The notes below the pieces were generated by a model that searched no databases, had not been told where the DNA came from, and saw only the letters and a program-made list of their open reading frames with translations. A DNA stretch of 12,313 nucleotides from Candidatus Ethanoperedens thermophilum (GTDB lineage Archaea > Halobacteriota > Methanosarcinia > Methanosarcinales > EX4572-44), in contig WNEG01000083.1 of the NCBI GenBank assembly GCA_012910725.1, positions 1-12,313 on the forward strand, in the 5' to 3' direction. Both the position numbers and the translations under genes were made by a program. Shown one piece after another: positions 7,825 to 12,313 of the stretch (within the stretch, counting starts at the first letter, position 1; each line of letters starts with the position of its first letter).

Positions 7825-8661
7825 GTGAAAATGACAGATAATTTTTATGAAAAGGTGGATCGCGCGAATACTGTTAATATCGAAATTATGGTACCTGGCT
7901 TCAAGGCACGGGATATTCCACATGGCGTTCCTCCCAATCATAAATATGCATATGGGGTGAGAAAAGTTGCTTTTGACCTCGACTTCGACAATAAAGCCGA
8001 ATGGCAACACTATTGGTTCAAGTGCTGTATTAGCGATAAATGTGATTATATATTTTCAATTTTGAAATCAAAAGATGTGGATCGAGAGGACGATTTGAAA
8101 AAAATATGTAATCGTGAAAGTAAACTCTGGAAAACACGAGGTAATGAGGAGATGCAAGGTTATGTTGATTTATGCATTGACTTCTTTCTTAAACGGTACA
8201 ACTGGTTGGATGCCAGTAAATTATGGTGGGAAAACCCTCCAAGAAAAAACCTGAATTTCATTAAACTGCTTTTCCCACGGCTTTTGGGTGCTATTCTCGT
8301 TGGGTTTATTCCAATCGTAACATCAAAGGAAATCTGGGAGTTTGCAGTGGTTAATCAATCAAATCTTTTAAAGTATTGTGCAATTATATTTGTTGTATCT
8401 GTTTTTTATCTGGAATATGAATTGTATAAAACAATTCGAGAAACCGTGGTCAAAAAATGGTGTCAATTGAGAATCATTCCAGTTTTATTATTTGGTCTCT
8501 TTTATTCATTACTTTTTTCATACATATTTACCCTGGTTGGGTTTATGGGAAATGTAGGCTGGTGCTGGAATAGGGTCATATTTTATGCGATGTTTGCATT
8601 TTTAATCGGCATCCTCATCCAACTCCTGTGGGAGGAAAAGACAGCATCTGAGCCTCTTTGA
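7825..8661 (+). CDS. Unrecognised membrane protein with soluble N-terminal domain, CRISPR type III accessory candidate
   Basis: I do not recognise this 278-residue protein. Residues 1-145 are polar and look globular, with strand-like stretches (TVNIEIMV at 16-23, KVAFDLDF at 47-54), a Cys cluster (67, 68, 73) and many Trp. Residues 146-269 hold four hydrophobic segments, near 146-166, 181-198, 217-240 and 250-269, followed by a short polar tail. There is no signal peptide, HEPN motif or recognisable CARF GG-x-K loop. The gene begins 3 nt after the CARF gene, so it belongs to the operon. The start is GTG 7825 or ATG 7831; neither has a clear Shine-Dalgarno, so translation may depend on coupling. 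It looks AT-richer than the cmr genes, suggesting separate acquisition. Known type III membrane effectors (Csx23, Cam1-like) pair a cyclic-oligoadenylate sensor with membrane helices, and an analogous role is inferred here. Confidence 0.75.
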   Translation: MKMTDNFYEKVDRANTVNIEIMVPGFKARDIPHGVPPNHKYAYGVRKVAFDLDFDNKAEWQHYWFKCCISDKCDYIFSILKSKDVDREDDLKKICNRESKLWKTRGNEEMQGYVDLCIDFFLKRYNWLDASKLWWENPPRKNLNFIKLLFPRLLGAILVGFIPIVTSKEIWEFAVVNQSNLLKYCAIIFVVSVFYLEYELYKTIRETVVKKWCQLRIIPVLLFGLFYSLLFSYIFTLVGFMGNVGWCWNRVIFYAMFAFLIGILIQLLWEEKTASEPL

Positions 8662-8670
8662 TAGTGATGG

Positions 8671-8871
8671 GTGGTGAGCTATGCTCTTGTTATAATATTT
8701 ATTGATATACAATCTGGGGGTGACTGCACATTCTAATTTGCTTTCTTTCAAAGCTGTATTGATCAATGCTTTTTCATCTTCAGTCAATGGCTGTTTTGGC
8801 CTTCTGTTTGGATTCAATTCTATGGACCTCTCCAGTTTTCCTATATTGTGCCTTTGGCTGTTGAAATTTTC
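8671..8871 (-). pseudogene. Transposase fragment (DDE-type, IS481-like), decayed
   Basis: Read on the minus strand, the stretch after an in-frame stop (8874-8872) encodes about 67 residues. They include IELNPNRRPKQPLTEDEKAL, then LINTALKESKLE and RLYINKYYNKSIAHH. The pattern of a basic Pro-rich linker, L-T-x-E-E-K and then a K-Y-x-x-x-I-x-H-x helix resembles the region between the N-terminal helix-turn-helix and the DDE core of archaeal IS481-like transposases. The N-terminus is lost behind the stop. After SIAHH the resemblance ends, and the sequence runs into the antisense of the membrane-protein gene, which ends at 8661. No terminal inverted repeats could be identified. Assignment to family is by eye, so the IS name is uncertain. 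Confidence 0.5.
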
Positions 8872-8969
8872 TCACTTTAATCTAACAAAAATAGGAGTGC
8901 AATAATTTCGGGATACTCCACTTTGAAATTCGATACATAATAAGAATACATCACACGTTATTTCTTGCA

Positions 8970-9322
8970 CTTGATTACTTCGTAATCAAGAGTTACGATC
9001 AAGATTTATTATTTTCTGAACAACGAAGGTGTGCAGTGCTTGCACAATCAAGAATTAATTTCTGCATACGCAGTATGCAGTTCCGCACACTGAGTGTGTG
9101 GTTCTGTACAACGAAGTTGTGTAGTGCTTGCGTAATCAAGAGTTGTTTTCCGCACACGGAGTGTGTGGTTCTGTACAACGAAGGTGTGCAGTGCTTGCAC
9201 AATCAAGAATTAATTTCTGCATACGCAGTATGCAGTTCCGCACACGGAGTGTGTGGTTCTGTACAACGAAGGTGTGCAGTGCTTGCGCAATCAAGAGTTA
9301 TTTATGCACACAGAGTGTACAG
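8970..9322. repeat. Cluster of modular mini-hairpin repeats, mostly C-GNA-G triloops
   Basis: This stretch has no credible gene. It is built of short palindromes with three-base loops. Type a pairs CTGTACAAC with GGTGTGCAG (or GTTGTGTAG) around GAA: 9016-9036, 9104-9124, 9171-9191, 9259-9279. Type b is CTGCATAC/GTATGCAG around GCA, perfect 8 bp: 9062-9080, 9217-9235. Type c is CCGCACAC/GTGTGTGG around TGA or GGA: 9083-9101, 9150-9168, 9238-9256. Type d pairs CTTGATTAC with GTAATCAAG around TTC (8970-8990), which reads as a GAA loop on the other strand. A weaker one (TGCACAC/GTGTACA, loop AGA) lies at 9305-9321. Neighbouring hairpins are joined by TT, or by a linker containing TGCTTGC then AATCAAGA. 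Starts of type a are 88, 67 and 88 bp apart; the 21-bp difference is exactly one b module plus TT. The stretch 8872-8969 before it shows nothing recognisable. Confidence 0.9.
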
Positions 9323-9398
9323 TTTCTTCAGGATTCCACCTACATACTTTAATAGTTTTTACTTTTGCGAGATACTCCTCAGAATATCAAGCAGAACC

Positions 9399-10805
9399 CT
9401 ATTCAGAATGCGCCGGGATGTAGAGTTTCTGCCATTCAGAAAAAAACTTTTCCATCCACCAGTTAATATCTTTTTGCCTGACCCTTCTTTTGAGTGCCAT
9501 AAACCGCTTCTTCTTTTCATCCTCTGGCATCTCTACTGCTTCTTTTATACCTTCTGCAATTGCATTTATGTCGTATGGATTGACAATGATCGCCTCTTTA
9601 AGTTCCTCAGCCGCTCCTGCAAATTCGCTTAATATAACCACACCAATATCCTTTGCAGCTATATACTCCTTTACTACAAGATTCATACCATCCATGATTG
9701 GAGTAACCAGAACGACGTCTGCTATTTTATAATACTTTACGAGATTATTAAAAGAAATTGTCTGGTAAAAATATTTTATCGGGGTCCAGTTGATAGTACT
9801 GTATTCACCATTGATACACCCGACACTTTCATCCAGTTCATGTTTCATCGTTCGGTATTCTTCAACCTTGGTACGTGAAGGTGTCGCAACCTGCACCAGT
9901 GTTATCTTTCCATGCCACTCTGGGTTCTTCTCAATGAACTGCTTGAAAGCAAGCATACGTTCAAGAATGCCTTTGGTGTAATCAAGTCTGTCAATTCCAA
10001 AAATAATTTTCTCACCTTTAATTTTACTGCGAAGAGTGTGCGACCTATCTTTTACAGATGCAAATTGTTGATAATCTATACCCACTGGAAACACACCAAT
10101 TTTTACATCCCTGTCTCCATGATGTATGATGCTCTGTTTTTTATTCAACTGGAAGCCAAGCTGTTCAGCACATTCAAGAAAGTTTTGTGCATAATACTTA
10201 GTATGAAAGCCTATTAAATCGCTGCCAAGCAAACCATTGAATATCTCATCTCGCCAGGGAATCTTGCTAAACGTGTTCCATGATACCCATGGGATATGCC
10301 AGAAAAAAGCAATCTTATGCGCGGTATTTTGTATCATCGAGGGGACAAGGCTTAAATGATAATCATGCACCCACACAAAAGAATCATCTGTCGCAACATC
10401 CATCACAGCTTTAGCAAACTTCGTATTAGCTTTAACATACATCTTCCAAAATTGGGTGTTAAATATCGCTTTTTCAGTAAACAAATGAAAAACAGGCCAT
10501 AGCGTTCTATTAGAAAAACCCCGATAATAAAATTCCCTCTCCTTTTCAGAAAGCTTTACTCGCTTGAGAGTATAGCACGGTAAGCTGCAAGGCACCTTCA
10601 CAACATCACCGTTCTCAAAATCATCCTTACTGCTTCCCCATGCAACCCATGTTCCCCCTGTCTTTTGCATTGTTGAATCGAGTGCGCTGATTACCCCACC
10701 TATCCGTTTCCTGCATACAGTCCCCTTCAATGTATGCTCATGACTGTAAGGTTCCCTGTTAGTGACAAGAACCAATTCACCAGAAAGTTTTGCTGGTACC
10801 ATCAC
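9399..10805 (-). CDS. otsA: Trehalose-6-phosphate synthase (GT20 family)
   Basis: A 468-residue GT20 glycosyltransferase. The family joins UDP- (or ADP/GDP-) glucose and glucose-6-phosphate to give trehalose-6-phosphate, a cytoplasmic step towards the osmoprotectant trehalose. Signatures appear in order: TNRE (15-18), IGGVISAL (35-42), WPVFH (103-107), WVHDYHL (145-151), HIPW (170-173), SDLIGFHTKYYAQNFL (195-210), FPVGID (239-244), GIDRLDYTKGILER (270-283), VGCINGEYS (328-336), WTPIKYFY (340-347), TPIMDGMNLVVKEY (368-381), LSEFAGAAEEL (392-402) and NPYD (409-412). Length is standard. In the donor loop the family usually has TPLRDGMNLV; Met replaces Arg here. Start is GTG 10805 or ATG 10802; only a weak GTGAT precedes them. 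No phosphatase (otsB) gene is nearby. It diverges from ycaO and ends just beyond the hairpin cluster. Glucosylglycerol-phosphate synthase is a related alternative. Confidence 0.9.
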   Translation of the reverse strand: MMVPAKLSGELVLVTNREPYSHEHTLKGTVCRKRIGGVISALDSTMQKTGGTWVAWGSSKDDFENGDVVKVPCSLPCYTLKRVKLSEKEREFYYRGFSNRTLWPVFHLFTEKAIFNTQFWKMYVKANTKFAKAVMDVATDDSFVWVHDYHLSLVPSMIQNTAHKIAFFWHIPWVSWNTFSKIPWRDEIFNGLLGSDLIGFHTKYYAQNFLECAEQLGFQLNKKQSIIHHGDRDVKIGVFPVGIDYQQFASVKDRSHTLRSKIKGEKIIFGIDRLDYTKGILERMLAFKQFIEKNPEWHGKITLVQVATPSRTKVEEYRTMKHELDESVGCINGEYSTINWTPIKYFYQTISFNNLVKYYKIADVVLVTPIMDGMNLVVKEYIAAKDIGVVILSEFAGAAEELKEAIIVNPYDINAIAEGIKEAVEMPEDEKKKRFMALKRRVRQKDINWWMEKFFSEWQKLYIPAHSE

Positions 10806-10912
10806 GTAGTAATCACTATCTTATTTGTCATAAATGTTGGCTAATCGTTTATCCTACAAATCACGAAAGTTTTATCTGTTTTTAACTGTACTAACATTAA
10901 TGTTATTACGGG
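10806..10912. promoter_or_regulatory. Divergent intergenic region between otsA and ycaO, with a 12-bp palindrome
   Basis: These 107 bases must carry promoters for both divergent genes. The sequence is AT-rich, with TATA-like stretches in both directions (for example TTTTTAAC near 10879-10886 on the plus strand), but none is decisive. AACATTAATGTT at 10893-10904 is a perfect palindrome 9 nt before the ycaO start. It would suit an operator for a dimeric regulator, though its closeness to the start codon could also place it in the mRNA leader. Confidence 0.4.
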
Positions 10913-12190
10913 ATGTTGAGAGTTATGGGTATCCATCTTGATCCATCACTTGCCTACATAGATGGCACTAATCGTGTGCTGGATGAACAAACCACTCTTT
11001 CACGCATAGAAGTTGTTCAGTCAAAGGTAGGAGTTACAAATATTACACCTATTACCAATCTTGACAGAGTTGGTATAGATGTATGCTCTGTCACACGAAA
11101 AAACGCAGCCAGAGGAGCAAACTCAGTTTATTCAGGCAAAGGTGTGAATGATAAACAATCAAGAATTTCTGCACTGATGGAAGCAATCGAGCGATGCCTT
11201 GCCGAATCACCAGGAAACAATGCAGATACGCAGGAATTGCACAGTGAAAAAGAGAATATCATTGACTCATACCTGAATCTAAAAAAACAAGAAACCGTTC
11301 TTAACCCAAACGAGTTGATACTGCAAGGGGCAATGTCGTTAAACACGCCACTCGAATGGATGTGGGGCAAGGATTTATTTACCGATGAAGAGATTCTTGT
11401 GCCTGCAAATGCCGTATATCACCCATACGAGCCACCTGCTGGAAGCAATCGTTTGTTTCGAAGTGAAACCAATGGACTTGCTGCAGGCAGTTGCATGGAA
11501 GAAGCAGTACTTCATGGATTGCTTGAAGTTGTTGAACGGGACGCCTACAGCATAGCAGAATACACCAAAAACACAGGAAAAAAAATCCTGCTGTCTGAAC
11601 AGGATGGTGTGCCATATCAGCTTTATAAAAAATTCACTGATGCAGGCGTGGATGTACACCTCTGGCTGCTGCCGACCGATAGCGACATGCACGTCGTTCT
11701 TGCAGCCGTTGATGATGTTGTGTTGAAGTATCCAACATTACTGCTCATCGGTGCAGGTGCACACCTTGATCCTTCTGTCGCAGTAAACCGTGCATTAACA
11801 GAAGCAGCACAGTCAAGACTCGTACAAATACATGGATCACGCAAAAATAGTGAGAGAGATGAAATACAGCTTCGAGTAGGATATAACGCAATCAAAAACA
11901 TAAATCGACACTGGTACAGAAGCAAAGCAGAAACAACCACACTCGATGAGCTTGAAAAACAGGCATCTAAAAAGCCATACAACAACATTCAGATGCTGCT
12001 TAAAAAAATCGCTCCCACATCTGCAAGAGCGATTATTGTAAACCTCAGCAGACCAAGCATCAACATACCTGTCATACGTGCCATAATACCTACCTATGAA
12101 ATCTGTGCCCTTGATTCAACACGCTTTGGCCCGCGGGTACGAAACCATATGAAACTTGGTAGAGGGGCACGATGGAAAAAGAAACAGTAA
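10913..12190 (+). CDS. ycaO: YcaO-family protein, probable McrA-glycine thioamidation enzyme (methanogenesis marker 1)
   Basis: A 425-residue YcaO-domain protein. In methanogens this type, with TfuA, uses ATP to activate a backbone amide and installs the thioglycine in the active site of methyl-coenzyme M reductase. The N-terminal part (IDGTNRV 16-22, then DLDRVGI-like NLDRVGIDVCS 49-59) fits the marker-1 family rather than bacterial YcaO. ATP-binding YcaO elements are seen at SRISALMEAIER (83-94), NGLAAG (187-192), GLLEVVERDA (202-211) and RALTEAAQSR (293-302). The basic end RGARWKKKQ is unusual-looking. Start could be ATG 10913 or ATG 10925; both have weak ribosome sites. No tfuA follows: the hairpin repeats begin about 10 nt after the stop. 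Other YcaO roles (peptide azoline formation) are less likely because no precursor peptide or dehydrogenase gene is near. Confidence 0.85.
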   Translation: MLRVMGIHLDPSLAYIDGTNRVLDEQTTLSRIEVVQSKVGVTNITPITNLDRVGIDVCSVTRKNAARGANSVYSGKGVNDKQSRISALMEAIERCLAESPGNNADTQELHSEKENIIDSYLNLKKQETVLNPNELILQGAMSLNTPLEWMWGKDLFTDEEILVPANAVYHPYEPPAGSNRLFRSETNGLAAGSCMEEAVLHGLLEVVERDAYSIAEYTKNTGKKILLSEQDGVPYQLYKKFTDAGVDVHLWLLPTDSDMHVVLAAVDDVVLKYPTLLLIGAGAHLDPSVAVNRALTEAAQSRLVQIHGSRKNSERDEIQLRVGYNAIKNINRHWYRSKAETTTLDELEKQASKKPYNNIQMLLKKIAPTSARAIIVNLSRPSINIPVIRAIIPTYEICALDSTRFGPRVRNHMKLGRGARWKKKQ

Positions 12191-12200
12191 GTGAGCTACT

Positions 12201-12313
12201 CTTGCACTTGATTGCTGCGCACTTGATTGCTTGCGCAATCAAGAGTTAATTTCTGTACAACGAAGGTGTGCAGTGCTTGCACAATCAAGATGTGCAGTGC
12301 TTGCACAATCAAG
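12201..12313. repeat. Second cluster of the mini-hairpin repeat family, running off the window
   Basis: The same family as at 8970-9322, in the same orientation. CTTGATTGC (12222-12230) pairs with GCAATCAAG (12235-12243) around TTGC. A type-a hairpin (CTGTACAAC/GGTGTGCAG, loop GAA) lies at 12253-12273, followed by the linker TGCTTGCACAATCAAG. A 23-nt stretch covering the right arm and linker (12267-12289) is duplicated at 12291-12313 with one base between. The 38 nt at 12253-12290 are identical to 9171-9208. The cluster begins about 10 nt after the ycaO stop and continues beyond the window. Confidence 0.88.

Noticed and set aside
7825..8661. HEPN nuclease (Csx28-like) in the membrane protein
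   Set aside because: No R-x(4-6)-H motif was found in the sequence; the nearest Arg/His pairs have the wrong spacing.
8702..8905. 67-codon plus-strand open frame after the membrane-protein gene
   Set aside because: It is the antisense of the transposase fragment, which shows recognisable protein motifs on the minus strand.
8999..9202. Minus-strand open frame with repeated Cys/His-rich segments in the hairpin cluster
   Set aside because: The apparent protein repeats are translations of the 88/67-bp DNA modules, in a region better explained by hairpins.
8970..9322. A second CRISPR array
   Set aside because: The units are adjacent palindromes of several types with identical short linkers; there are no unique spacers of even length between a single conserved repeat.
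9036..9632. Open frame of 198 codons on the plus strand through the hairpin repeats
   Set aside because: Its residues follow the periodic repeats, it has no Shine-Dalgarno or known motif, and its second half lies antisense to otsA. The openness comes from the repeats.

Overview
The window comes from an archaeon, most likely a methanogen or an anaerobic methane/alkane oxidiser. The gene at 10913-12190 is a YcaO of the type linked to thioamidation of methyl-coenzyme M reductase, which is confined to Mcr-bearing archaea. The type III-B CRISPR locus, the Shine-Dalgarno-led and overlapping genes, and the T-run style terminator all fit that placement. The genus cannot be named from the sequence.

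Region 1 (1-651) is the leader-distal end of a CRISPR array: nine 37-nt repeats (the first clipped by the window edge) and eight spacers, transcribed rightward. Region 2 (652-805) is a short AT-rich stretch with a T-run and a duplicated TATA-like motif that could serve the next operon. Region 3 (806-7031) is a complete cmr1-cmr2(cas10)-cmr3-cmr4-cmr5-cmr6 operon on the plus strand, with overlapping or abutting genes. Its Cas10 lacks the N-terminal HD nuclease domain but keeps both catalytic motifs of the palm/cyclase domain. This points to a system that cuts target RNA (Cmr4) and signals through cyclic oligoadenylate rather than cutting DNA.

Region 4 (7042-8661) holds two accessory genes continuing the operon. 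One is a stand-alone CARF protein of the APE2256/ring-nuclease type that keeps the Ser and Lys positions used by known ring nucleases. The other is an unrecognised protein with a soluble N-terminal half and four predicted membrane helices. The pair looks like a signalling module: a possible membrane effector with an off-switch. It is the best candidate here for something undescribed.

Region 5 (8662-9398) has no intact gene. It holds a fragment of a transposase on the minus strand (8671-8871) and a striking cluster of mini-hairpins closed by three-base loops, mostly of the C-GNA-G kind, built from modules about 21 bp long (8970-9322). Region 6 has a trehalose-6-phosphate synthase (minus strand) divergent from the ycaO gene (plus strand). 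Immediately after ycaO the same hairpin repeat family resumes in the same orientation and runs off the window (12201-12313), so the otsA-ycaO segment is flanked by direct copies.

No cas1, cas2 or cas6 is present, so adaptation and crRNA processing must be encoded elsewhere, perhaps left of the window.
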